DNA from: Aliamphritea spongicola
GTDB lineage: Bacteria; Pseudomonadota; Gammaproteobacteria; Pseudomonadales; Balneatricaceae
Assembly: GCA_024347235.1 (NCBI GenBank)
Contig: AP025283.1
Coordinates: 3,162,001 to 3,226,000 of the forward strand
DNA length: 64,000 nt
Direction: 5' to 3'
Numbering within the stretch: the first letter of the stretch is position 1; the number at the start of each line of letters is the position of its first letter. The position numbers were made by a program, and so were the translations under genes. The notes under the pieces were generated by a model. It did no database searches and was not told where the DNA came from. It saw only the letters and a program-made list of their open reading frames with translations. Shown here one piece after another: positions 11,624-19,764 of this stretch.

Positions 11624-12214
11624 ATGCAAAACCCTCTTCTGACGGCCCCTCTGACTGACAATGAACTCGATGAATTAGAGGCATTTCTGTTCAGTGATGC
11701 GGTGTCTGAAGATGCCCTGGATCTGATCGGCACCCACGGTTACTTCTGCGCCCTGAATATCAGCCCCGCTGAGATCTCTGAAAAGCAGCGTTTGCAGGAA
11801 GTGTTTGACGGCAAGCCTGAATACACCTCTGAAGAACAGAAGCAGCGTATTACTCACCTGCTGAACCGTCTGTACAGCAACATCGGCAGCGACCTGTATA
11901 ACGATCAGGACATGCAACTGCCATGCGACCTGACCCTGCACGACACTGAAGACGACGTAGCCGAGCTGACCCTGTGGGCACAGGCATTCATGGAAGGCGT
12001 ATTCCTGAAGGAAGACGAATGGTTCAACCACCAGGCGGAAGAAGAAGTGGCCGAACTGATGCTGCCAATCATGATCGCCTCTGACCTGTTCGAAGAACCT
12101 GAATTCAACAGCATGCGCGACGACCAGCGCCTGTGCGACGAAATGTGCCGCAGCATCCCGGACCTGCTGGTAGACCTGTACCTGCTGTTCCACGCTCCAA
12201 AAGACAAGCGTTAA
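11624..12214 (+). CDS. UPF0149 (YecA/YgfB) family protein
   Basis: An intact 196-residue acidic, helical protein. The start MQNPLLTAPLTDNELDELEA and the pattern GYFCALNISP, LWAQAFMEGVFL and MIASDLFEEPE are typical of the YecA/YgfB family (UPF0149). There is no C-terminal SEC-C zinc motif, so it is of the shorter type. Function is unknown. It is transcribed divergently from recQ, with 127 bases between, and a strong terminator follows. Confidence 0.85.
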   Translation: MQNPLLTAPLTDNELDELEAFLFSDAVSEDALDLIGTHGYFCALNISPAEISEKQRLQEVFDGKPEYTSEEQKQRITHLLNRLYSNIGSDLYNDQDMQLPCDLTLHDTEDDVAELTLWAQAFMEGVFLKEDEWFNHQAEEEVAELMLPIMIASDLFEEPEFNSMRDDQRLCDEMCRSIPDLLVDLYLLFHAPKDKR

Positions 12215-12232
12215 GCTGCACATTCGAAACAT

Positions 12233-12261
12233 AAAAAGCCTGCTCAATAGCAGGCTTTTTT
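12233..12261 (+). terminator. Rho-independent terminator after the UPF0149 gene
   Basis: Stem AAGCCTGCT/AGCAGGCTT with a CAAT loop and a following T run. The same stem sequence recurs at 13321 and 16471. The complement also carries a T run, so it could work in both directions. Confidence 0.9.
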
Positions 12262-12465
12262 GTATCTTTAACTCTGCAATGTTAATTAAGAACAATCAGT
12301 ATTTAGTCTGCTTTCTCATTATTCTCAGTATCACTTAATTATATTCAAAGCACTTCATATAACTCAAAAAATCAGTATAGAATATGCCTGTATTTGTATT
12401 TTAAGAATACTCACCTACTACTTTATAAGTACGGAAAATAGTAATTTAAAATAGGAAATTTAACC

Positions 12466-13303
12466 ATGCCTCAATACACTTGCATCATTAATTTAACTAA
12501 GAAGTTGAAGTTTAAACCGACTGACGCTGGAGCCTATAATAAACAGGCAGAATGGTCTGAAACATCATTCGGTGCAGGAATGATACTGTCACTACTCACA
12601 TCGAAGACTGAAAATGTAATTTCTAACTTGAATGTTACGAAGTTATTAAATACACATGATAGCTTAACTGAGCTTATCGGTACCTGGCACGGTGATCAGA
12701 TAATTGTAACTGGGGATGCTGCTGAGGCAGAACATCCATACGAAACGACGACCAGCGATAAAGAACGTTTGTACTTCTCATCTGATTTCGAAGATATTGG
12801 TGAATTTATTAATGAATGGATGACCCGAACGCCTTATATTCGAGGTATTCTTCTGGAAAAACATTCTTAGTTTTATAGATATTGACTATGATGAGGACAC
12901 TCTCCGTGAAGAATATCAGGAAATAATGGATTATCAGGTCTACATGCCGGCTATTCCTTATCTGTATTCGAAAACCAGAAATGAATATGTTGATATAAAC
13001 AGCTTTTGTACAATATGTAGCCTCACTGACAAATCGATTTCCGGTCATGCTATAGCATTCAGCTGGGCACTGCTTTGTATGAATTCAAATATTGGCATCA
13101 GAGGTGACATTTTCACAGATAGTGAAATCAAAGACTGTTGGGCTGGCAGTGTTGTATATCCGTCATTCATTGTTCCTGATACTGCTGTAGACCTTACCAA
13201 TGAAGTTATTGCTGTATATAAAGAAGAAGCTATACAGCCATATGAACTCGAAGTATCTTATCCAGAAGAAGAGCAGCGCGGACTATTTATTAAGAAATCC
13301 TAG
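12466..13303 (+). CDS. Unrecognised protein, probably one frameshifted gene (or two adjacent genes)
   Basis: Two open stretches, 12466-12870 (MPQYTCIINLTKKLKFKPTD) and 12926-13303, lie in different frames. Upstream of 12926 the second frame stays open back into the end of the first (reading ILSFIDIDYDEDTLREEYQE), so removing one A near 12860 joins them into ~279 residues. I do not recognise the family. The protein is AT-rich in codon use, acidic towards its C-terminus (YPEEEQRG), and shows no signal peptide or membrane segment. It is the first gene of the accessory island and is followed by a terminator at 13321. Small acidic proteins of this kind in islands are sometimes immunity proteins; that is only a possibility. 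Confidence 0.6.
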
Positions 13304-13320
13304 AATCTGATACTGCCAAT

Positions 13321-13347
13321 AAAAGCCTGCTTTAAGCAGGCTTTTTT
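13321..13347 (+). terminator. Rho-independent terminator, island left side
   Basis: Stem AAAGCCTGCTT/AAGCAGGCTTT followed by TTTATT. It ends the 12466-13303 gene. Together with the sequence just after it, it is a near copy of the region at 16471-16517. Confidence 0.85.
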
Positions 13348-13361
13348 ATTTTGAAGATTAC

Positions 13362-13420
13362 AGCGTTTAACGAACCACCCTCGCGGCCCCCTGACCCAAT
13401 CCCATACCCGTATTCTGGAC
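13362..13420 (-). pseudogene. Remnant of the 3' end of a SlyB/Pcp-like lipoprotein gene
   Basis: On the minus strand this stretch reads MGLGQGAARVVR and a stop, matching the last residues VLGQGGTARVVR of the intact lipoprotein gene ending at 16517. The spacing to the adjoining terminator and the AGCGTTTAACGAACCACCC block also correspond to 16511-16530. Upstream similarity fades after ~20 codons. It is therefore a decayed duplicate of the gene end, not a working gene. Confidence 0.7.
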
Positions 13421-13439
13421 AGTCTAAATTCAGAACCTC

Positions 13440-13515
13440 GTACCGGGACAGACCATGAATTCTATGACGCTTCAAAGCCAAATATTACTAGTATTCTTAA
13501 ATCCCGGTCAGACGC
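13440..13515. repeat. Palindromic element after the DUF2459 gene
   Basis: An imperfect inverted repeat with arms TACCGGGACAGACC (near 13440) and GATTT-preceding CCCGGTCAGAC (near 13503) and an AT-rich centre. It sits just beyond the 3' end of the minus-strand gene at 13561, in the same relative place as the two related palindromes at 14309 and 15213. Confidence 0.45.
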
Positions 13516-13560
13516 AACTCCGTACTCACTGGCACATTAAGCGCTCAGCATCTGATTTGC

Positions 13561-14212
13561 TCAAGTGCAATGCTTTGTTAGTTTTTCGTTTTCATCAATG
13601 AAGCTTATTATGCTGGAGGCAGTGAGTTTAAACATCGGGTTGATATCGAAACCGGCACTCTGCAGCCCTTTAGCCGTCCATTTATTACATGTATTAAACA
13701 AATAATATGTTCCTTCACCAGTATAAAACTGGCTATCGCCATAGATGCCATTTTTCGTTGGAGTAACGTTACCTTGCGGGTTTCTTTTAAAACTATTCGA
13801 CAAAAACACACCCAGATCATTAATTTTTCCAGAACTTAAACGCAGTTCACGTATTTCACTATTAGGAAAGGAGATATAAGGCGATTCGGGTACTGATACC
13901 ACATGCACGACTGATTCCGTCGGCCAGAAAATAGCTCTGAGCGTAATAGACGTTGTAATTTCATTCGCTTCATAAAATCCTTTATCTCCCCACCCAAACT
14001 CCAGATACCGGCCACTTGGAAAGCGTGCTTCCAACTCCGGAATTGCATTGATGAGAGGCTCTCGGGGTAAACTATTCCTGTATGCCAGCCATGGCTAACG
14101 ACAAATATTTTTCAGTTTTAAGGATCCCAACATCATCTGGATTTTGCACCACCTCGGGAAGGGATGAACATCCCGAAATCAGCACTAGCAGTAACACGAC
14201 ATAGATTTTCAA
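13561..14212 (-). CDS. DUF2459 family lipoprotein
   Basis: About 217 residues after two frame repairs. A TTG start at 14212 gives LKIYVVLLLVLISGCSSLPE, a signal peptide with lipobox LISGC. After a break near 14110 the frame gives KIFVVSHGWHTGIVYP and, after another near 14065, REPLINAIPELEARFPSGRY and FGWGDKGFYEANE. HGWHTGIV, EFGWGDKGFY, CNKWTAKGLQSAG are hallmarks of DUF2459 (TIGR02117), a cysteine- and histidine-bearing family of unknown function that may be a papain-like hydrolase (my inference from the C-N-W and H positions). It is predicted to be an anchored lipoprotein. Lower GC than the flanks and repeats around it suggest acquired DNA. Confidence 0.75.
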
Positions 14213-14308
14213 GTTAATTTATATCCTTTAAGATCCAACGCGCCACAGCTACAGCGCACTTATACCTCTGACTGCCTTAAATTGTGAAGGGCTGATTACA
14301 ACTTCAGA

Positions 14309-14398
14309 GCCAGATCTTGTCTTTTTCCTAATCCGAAGTAATTTATAAATAACAAAAGACAAGACTTAACCCCATTATGTTTTTACGCTGCGGGTTGC
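14309..14398. repeat. Palindromic repeat element, copy 1
   Basis: Arms CTTGTCTTTT and AAAAGACAAG flank an AT-rich centre with CCTAATCCG; the outer part carries TTAACCCCATTATG and GCGGGTTGCG. A diverged copy with the same ordered blocks lies at 15213-15306. It overlaps the last codons of the gene ending at 14383. Confidence 0.7.
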
Positions 14399-15094
14399 GA
14401 AATGAACATAACAAACTGATCACCTATTGACGTAGTTCGCTTCGCCATCATGCCTCCCATCGACATAGTGCCTCCAAGCCCATCTGTAGTAACCAAACCG
14501 TTTCGATACAGCTCCTGCCACACTAGGTGATAGAGATCCTTGTGCGGCTTTAACTCCGGGTATGCGCTTTCTATAACAGCAGTGAGCCCACCCATCGACC
14601 AGTTAGGAAACTCATGGTTGTTTTCCGCCGCCCATTGCTCGGGGCCTTGAAATAGCCTGAGTAGGGACAGATGCCAAGAGGTACAGGTGTCTACTAAGTT
14701 TAAGAATAATTGCTGAAGCGTGTCTTCGGGTGCACCTACCAGTGCGGAGTTGACTACCGCATTTCTAAGTGCAACTAGTTTTTCTTCTTCATGATTCTTA
14801 AGAGCTACATTACTAGCATGAACGAGGGTGGTAAAAATTTCTCGTTATTTTGTAGATCGACTTCGGTTAATACACCTTTCTGAATTAACTCATTCAATGC
14901 TTCGGTGACTTGAACCATCCAAGCGGTTTTGCGACGTGCCATAGGGGTTCGATGAGGGTATTGAAAGCTTCGACCAATGTTCCGCCCAAAGCGGGAACTG
15001 CTGCTATAGAGGCTCGAGCTATCCGATGGGCTTTTTCTGAGCTAGGTTCTACAGTGGGGGCGATTAGTTCCTTATCGATTTCATCCATGCTCAT
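14383..15094 (-). CDS. Hypothetical protein (frameshifted)
   Basis: About 238 residues after two repairs: one C is missing near 14944 (restoring EPPMARRKTAWMVQVTEAL) and one T near 14840 (restoring NNEKFFTTLVHASNVALKNH). The protein starts MSMDEIDKELIAPTVEPSSE and contains AVPALGGTLVEAFNTLIEPP and, towards the end, SMGGLTAVIESAYPELKPH and GTMSMGGMMAKRTTSIGDQF. It looks soluble and helical. I do not know a function; proteins with this layout are annotated hypothetical in mobile or accessory DNA. A palindromic repeat follows directly at its 3' end. Confidence 0.7.
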
Positions 15095-15212
15095 GACCTT
15101 TTACATTTAACATTTTGATAATCAACTCTGCGAGTAAATCTATACAGCAAATCCCTAAATTCTTAATATGTAACCGGTTAATGGAAAAGGCAAGGTTAAT
15201 ATTTTTGCGGAG

Positions 15213-15306
15213 TTAGGTCTTGTGTTTAGCCTAATCCGGTGTAAATCAAAAATAGCGAAATGAAAGACCTGGCCCCATTATTAGCTTTTGGTTATGCAGG
15301 TTGCGG
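15213..15306. repeat. Palindromic repeat element, copy 2
   Basis: Blocks TTAGGTCTTGTGTTT, GCCTAATCCGG, GAAAGACCTGGCCCCATTA and GCAGGTTGCG follow the same order as in the copy at 14309-14398. The arms AGGTCTT and AAGACCT can pair. It lies just after the 3' end of the XRE gene (15336), so each island gene is followed by one such element. Elements with a GGGGTCAGGTCTT core are, as I recall, common near REP-associated tyrosine transposases; none is seen here. Confidence 0.65.
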
Positions 15307-15335
15307 CTGGGCCAAGCATCAAGATACGAAACAGC

Positions 15336-15645
15336 TTAAGCCCGCACTTCCAGTGCCTTTCTCAACCACCAGATTAAGTAACTTTAATGACGGCCCGTTC
15401 GGCTGCTTTGCCCCCTGCTCCCACTTCTGAACAGTGGATTTACTGATATTAACATAAGCAGCAAACACTCTCTGGATGACCTGCACACGGGTACGTATTT
15501 CTCTGATCTGAACAGCCGAATATTCTTTAACTGCCGGTAAGCACAAGGCATCAAACTCCCGCAAGATAATCGCATTCATCACACCGGCATTATGCAAGTC
15601 CTCAGCACTTTCATGCACAGCATCTAAAATCGACCTATCCACCAT
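15336..15645 (-). CDS. XRE-family helix-turn-helix protein, antitoxin-like (NadS/YiaG type)
   Basis: About 103 residues. VIQRVFAAYVNISKSTVQKW with EQGAKQPNGPSLKLLNLVV is the HTH of the NadS/HigA-type antitoxins encoded with RelE-like toxins. The frame given runs to 15319, but one extra A near 15352 would restore the usual tail KALEVRA and a stop at 15336-15338. A RelE/HigB toxin is normally encoded next to the antitoxin; in 15646-15929 I see no such gene. It is therefore an orphan antitoxin or a stand-alone regulator. It belongs to the accessory island. Confidence 0.75.
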
Positions 15646-15929
15646 GCTCTATCTCAACTCACGCACCATACTTCACTGCTGTGTATTCAGACAACTTAAC
15701 CCTTTCGCAAAAATCATCAGGAATCACTATCATATTTAAAATAATCCGAACAAATATATAAACATGTAGAGATATTACGGGCTTTAGAAGTAAGATAAAT
15801 GAAGCACAATAACTACGTATCAAACTGACCATAGTATTTCTTCAGTTTTTTACTCACGACAGGATCTGTTGCACAACTGCCCCAGTCTTAATTGTGCAAT
15901 CGACATCAAAAGGAAAGGAATCAAAAAGC

Positions 15930-16410
15930 ATGATGCTTAAACAGATTATCACCATTACCGCACTATGTACGTTTTCACTGTTTGTACAGGCAGGAAAAAT
16001 CTATAAGTGCCAAGATCAGAGCGGCAAAAATCCTTCCAGAGCACCCCTTGCCGAGGTGAAAAAGTAACCCTTAAATCAGATAAAATAATTGTCCGGGACG
16101 AAACAGGAGCAACGTCTTCAAGTGTTACCCGCGAAAGTCTTCAGGGTAGATGGCTGATTACACACCTTGGCAAAACCAGTTCTGCAGAGCTGGATGTAGG
16201 GAAGATATCTGGGAATTCAGTCAAAACCAATGGACAGTAATCTCTAATGGTCACCGGTTAAGACCAGAAAAATTTACTGTCGCTGATAATATGATTAAAT
16301 TCTCGACATATTCAGTAACCATTCTGGAATTCGACGGCACAAGAATGAAGGTCGATGCTTTTGGCACCATCCAGCGACTGAAAAACAGTAGATCCTGTTC
16401 TAGAATATAA
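15930..16410 (+). CDS. Small secreted protein with DUF4124-like N-terminus
   Basis: About 158 residues after repair of breaks near 16028 and 16203. MMLKQIITITALCTFSLFVQ plus AGKIYKC is a signal peptide with cleavage near the first AGK; KIYKCQDQSGKILFQSTPC is like the short DUF4124 segment found at the start of many periplasmic proteins. The rest (GRWLITH, WEFSQNQWTVISNGHRL, FSTYSVTILEFDGTRMKVDA) is rich in beta strands and resembles small lipocalin-like folds. Function unknown. It faces the lipoprotein gene across the shared terminator at 16471. Confidence 0.65.
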
Positions 16411-16470
16411 CCCAGCTGCAATTACCTTTTCTTGAATATTGACTCCATACAGGACGGGTCACAGGCAATA

Positions 16471-16496
16471 AAAAGCCTGCTTAAAGCAGGCTTTTT
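16471..16496. terminator. Bidirectional terminator, island right side
   Basis: Stem AAAAGCCTGCTT/AAAGCAGGCTTTTT between two converging genes (15930-16410 and 16517-16978). Nearly identical to the terminator at 13321-13347. Confidence 0.9.
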
Positions 16497-16516
16497 GGTT
16501 TTGAATATGACTGCGT

Positions 16517-16978
16517 TTAGCGAACTACCCTTGCAGTACCGCCCTGCCCCAGTACCCGGACCCGGTCACCGGCCTGGAAGATGCCGTTACCGCTGACTTC
16601 CTGAACCACGGAGATAATCCGGCGGCTTTCCAGCTCAACGGTAATTTCCTGGCCCTGTTTACGGGTCAGTTTTTCTTCGGCCTGCTGACCTACCACACCA
16701 CCGGCAACCGCACCCAGCACGGTAGCGATGGTCCGGCCTGAACCACCACCGATTTTACTGCCGCCAATACCACCGATTACAGCACCTGCACCGGCGCCCA
16801 GCGGGCTGTTGGTACGCCCTTCAATCACTACCGGTGTCACAGAAAGCACCTGGCCATACTGGACCTGCTGAACTTTCCGCGCTTCGCTACGCGAGTAAGT
16901 ATCCCCGGTCAGTGAAGATGCACAGCCCTGCAGCATGACTGACGCTGCCAACACTGTTGCCACTAATATCTTTTTCAT
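16517..16978 (-). CDS. SlyB/Pcp-like outer-membrane lipoprotein with glycine zipper
   Basis: Intact, 153 residues. MKKILVATVLAASVMLQGC is a lipoprotein signal with lipobox LQGC. The middle has a glycine-zipper (GAGAGAVIGGIGGSKIGGG and ATVLGAVAGGVVGQQAEE) as in the SlyB/PAL cross-reacting lipoprotein family. The C-terminal part (QEITVELESRRIISVVQE, GDRVRVLGQGG) is the beta domain. It is expected in the outer membrane, helping envelope integrity. Its last codons and terminator are duplicated at 13321-13420. Confidence 0.9.
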   Translation of the reverse strand: MKKILVATVLAASVMLQGCASSLTGDTYSRSEARKVQQVQYGQVLSVTPVVIEGRTNSPLGAGAGAVIGGIGGSKIGGGSGRTIATVLGAVAGGVVGQQAEEKLTRKQGQEITVELESRRIISVVQEVSGNGIFQAGDRVRVLGQGGTARVVR

Positions 16979-17099
16979 AACTTACCTCGCATCCCAATGC
17001 CCTGATCGGGGTTGCCTCCAAATAACTGATCCTGCCAATGTAGCAAAATCTTGCTTAACCTGTTTTTAACTGTTTTAACGTGCTGTATGCCAGTCAGGC

Positions 17100-18883
17100 T
17101 CAGTGCTGATGCTGCCCGTAAAGTTTAGCGTACAGACCATCCTGCTGTAACAGGTCCTGATGTTCACCCTGCTCACTGATCTGCCCGTCTTCAAACACAT
17201 AGACCCTGTCAGCCTGTTTCACCGCACTTAACCGGTGCGCCACGATAATTGTCGTTCTGCCGGCCAGAAAGGTTTCCAGGGCCGAAAGCACTTCAAATTC
17301 AGTTTGCGCATCCAGCGCCGATGTTGCTTCATCCAGAATGACCACTTTCGGATCAGAAAGTACCATCCGGGCAATCGCTAAGCGCTGTCGTTGTCCGCCG
17401 GATAATCTCACACCCTGACGCCCCACCAGCGCATCGAGTTCACCGTCAAGCCCTTCAACAAACGTCTTCAGCTGAGCGATGTCCAGCGCCTGCCAGAGCT
17501 TATCATCATCGAACCGGCGGCCCAGTGTCAGGTTGCCTCTGACGGTGTCATTAAACAACATAGGCTGCTGTAACACTGTGACAACATTTTCACGAATAAG
17601 ATCAAAACCGATCTCTTCTACCTGCACGCCATCGTAACGGATAGAACCACTGCGTATCGGATACAGACCCAGCAGAATCTGTACCAGCGTCGACTTACCG
17701 CCCCCACTGGCCCCCACTAAGGCAATTTTCTGTCCAGGCTCTATGGTTAAGCTCAGCCCTTTAAGGACTTCCTGTTCCGGCAGATAGCCGAAATGAATGT
17801 TATCAACCGCGATACCGATAGACTCCCGTTTACTGAACGGGTTTTCCAGATGCGGGTAATCCGGCTCTTCTTCCAGGTTCTGCAGCTCGTTGATGCGGGA
17901 TAAAGCGGCATTGGCGCTGTAGTAGGCATACTGAATGCCTAACAATTCCTGCACCGGCCCCATCATGAACCAGAGATAGCCAAACACCGCCATCATTTCA
18001 CCGATACTCAGGTCTGAGAACACCACCATCAGCATTGATAATGCCCGGAATAAATCAAACCCCACCAGAAAGACCATGAAGCTGAAGCGGCCCGCCGCTT
18101 CGCTCCGCCAGCCAAATGCAACGGACCGGTCCCGCACTTCTTCAGCCTGACCCTGCAGGCGCTTGAGATAATGCTTTTCCCGGTTAGCCGCACGGATCTG
18201 GTAAATGCCTTCCAGCACTTCAATCAGGGAACTCTGAAATGCACCATAGGCAGCATTTTCATCTTTCTTGAGCTCTTTCACCCGTTTTCCCAACACCATG
18301 GTGAAATACACCACGATGGGATTCAGAAGCAGGATGAACAGTGCCAGTTGCCAGTGCATCCACAGCAGCACCACGGCGGTACCGGCAATGGTCAGCCCTG
18401 CCAGCAGCAGCTTACTCAGCGACGTACCGACAAACTGATCAATGGTATCCAGATCCACCACAAAGTGATTGCTGACCTTACCGCTGCCCAGGGTTTCATA
18501 TTTCGCCATGGAAATGCGTTTAAGCTTTTGCAGCAGACCCTGACGGATGCGGAAGACTACTTCTTTGGATATGTGGGTAAATTGCCGGCCCTGCCAGACG
18601 TTCAGCACCAGCGCGATACACCGCAGGATGATAGTCAGCACCAGTATTGCAGTGATGTAGAGTACAGCCCCCTGCCAGGATTCCGGAAACAGCTGCTGAC
18701 AGATTTCCACCAGGGTTGCGGGCTGCCCCAGTAATACTTCATCGACCAGTAATGGCATCAGCAGTGGCAAAGGCACACTGGCAATGGTCGCCACCAGCGC
18801 AATCAGATTAGCCTTGATCAGTTCTGGCTTATATTCACGGGCGATGGAAAAATATAGCGCCAGTTGTAACCGCTTGAATGCAT
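17100..18883 (-). CDS. ABC exporter, fused membrane and ATP-binding domains (MsbA/multidrug type)
   Basis: At least 564 residues, about 595 with the upstream part. The six-helix membrane domain comes first (ASVPLPLLMPLLVDEVLLGQ) and the ATPase last: Walker A ALVGASGGGKSTLVQILLG, signature RLSGGQRQRLAIARMVL, Walker B KVVILDEATSALDAQ, H-loop IIVAHRLSAV. The open frame reads through LALYFSIAREYKPELIKANL upstream of the methionine at 18794, so the true start is further up. The ATG at 18883 fits if one indel is allowed. Half-transporters of this kind form homodimers and export lipids or drugs; the substrate is unknown. It stands alone. Confidence 0.88.
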
Positions 18884-18931
18884 TAACAAATCCTACAAAT
18901 ATAAATAACCTTTCCTCACACTATAAATATA

Positions 18932-18956
18932 AAAACCCGCAATAAAGCGGGTTTTA
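18932..18956 (-). terminator. Terminator after the DUF465 gene
   Basis: Stem AAAACCCGC/GCGGGTTTT with an AATAAA loop and a T run on the minus strand, placed 32 bases after the stop of the gene at 18988. Confidence 0.8.
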
Positions 18957-18987
18957 TGACGAAATCAGTATTCGGCGTACTCAGGTG

Positions 18988-19233
18988 TTAAACCGATTCC
19001 GCCGTCAGCATCGCAAACAGCTGATCTTTCAGGTGCAGACGCTTCGCTTTACGGGCATTTTCGGTTTCGGTACAGACCGGCTCAGTGAGGGTTTCCATAC
19101 GCTCAACTTCTTTGGTGACAATATGGTACTCGTCAAACAGCCGGGAAAAATGCGTATTACTCATTTTTAAATCGTGGATACGCTGGCGATATTCCGGAAG
19201 TTCGTGGATCAGATCGTGGTGCTCAATGCTCAT
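18988..19233 (-). CDS. DUF465 (YdcH) family protein
   Basis: Intact, 81 residues. The arrangement PEYRQRIHDLKMSNTHFSRL, FDEYHIVTKEVERME and KRLHLKDQLFAML is that of the DUF465/YdcH family: small, helical and charged proteins of unknown function. It stands alone with its own terminator. Confidence 0.88.
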   Translation of the reverse strand: MSIEHHDLIHELPEYRQRIHDLKMSNTHFSRLFDEYHIVTKEVERMETLTEPVCTETENARKAKRLHLKDQLFAMLTAESV

Positions 19234-19394
19234 TTTTCGTTCCCTTTGCCTGAGGCTTTTGATGACTTAACTATCGCGCTGCAGCAAAAGAAAAACATTG
19301 ATGCTTATCAACTATCTTCTCACCTTTTCTTATCAATCCTGACGTAAGAATTCAGACACAAAAAAGCGCTGAGGCTGAACCCGAGCGCTTTCAC

Positions 19395-19452
19395 AGAGCC
19401 TTTATTTAGAGCCTTTATTTAGAGCCTTTATTTAGAGCCTTTATTTAGAGCC
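19395..19452. repeat. 13-bp tandem repeat at the bolA 3' end
   Basis: Four exact copies of AGAGCCTTTATTT followed by a partial fifth (AGAGCC). On the minus strand each unit carries the TCTAAATAA stop context, so the bolA stop codon at 19441-19443 is part of the first unit and three more stops lie downstream. Confidence 0.95.
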
Positions 19453-19755
19453 GCCCATGCAGTTAGGCGAGAGTGGAATCTCGCCGTTTTTATCGATCCA
19501 CTCCTGACGGGTATACAGGTGCATTGAGAACGCATGAATCGGATTATTCATCAGACTGTCCACCGCTTTGTAGACCATCTGATGGCGGGCAACCAGACGC
19601 TTACCGGTGAAGTCATCAGAGACAATTGCCACCTTAAAATGGCTGTCGGTTGCCGGACCACTGTGCATGTGGCTTTCGTTTTCAATGTACAGTTGGTCTA
19701 CATCCAGCGAATCACGCAACATAGATTCAATCTGTGCAGCAATAGTTTGTGTCAT
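19441..19755 (-). CDS. BolA family protein
   Basis: Intact, 104 residues. RHQMVYKAVDSLMNNPIHAF and HSGPATDSHFKVAIVSDDF are the BolA signature regions. BolA proteins pair with monothiol glutaredoxins through an iron-sulfur cluster and also act as a regulator of morphology and envelope genes. The unusual C-terminus SPNCMGGSK ends in the tandem repeat. The gene lies nine bases downstream of the DUF3422 gene, so both are likely in one transcript. Confidence 0.92.
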   Translation of the reverse strand: MTQTIAAQIESMLRDSLDVDQLYIENESHMHSGPATDSHFKVAIVSDDFTGKRLVARHQMVYKAVDSLMNNPIHAFSMHLYTRQEWIDKNGEIPLSPNCMGGSK

Positions 19756-19764
19756 TTCACACCT

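Noticed and set aside
14300..15310. Integron attC sites
   Set aside because: The palindromes lack a clear GTTRRRY core site and no integrase is in the window.
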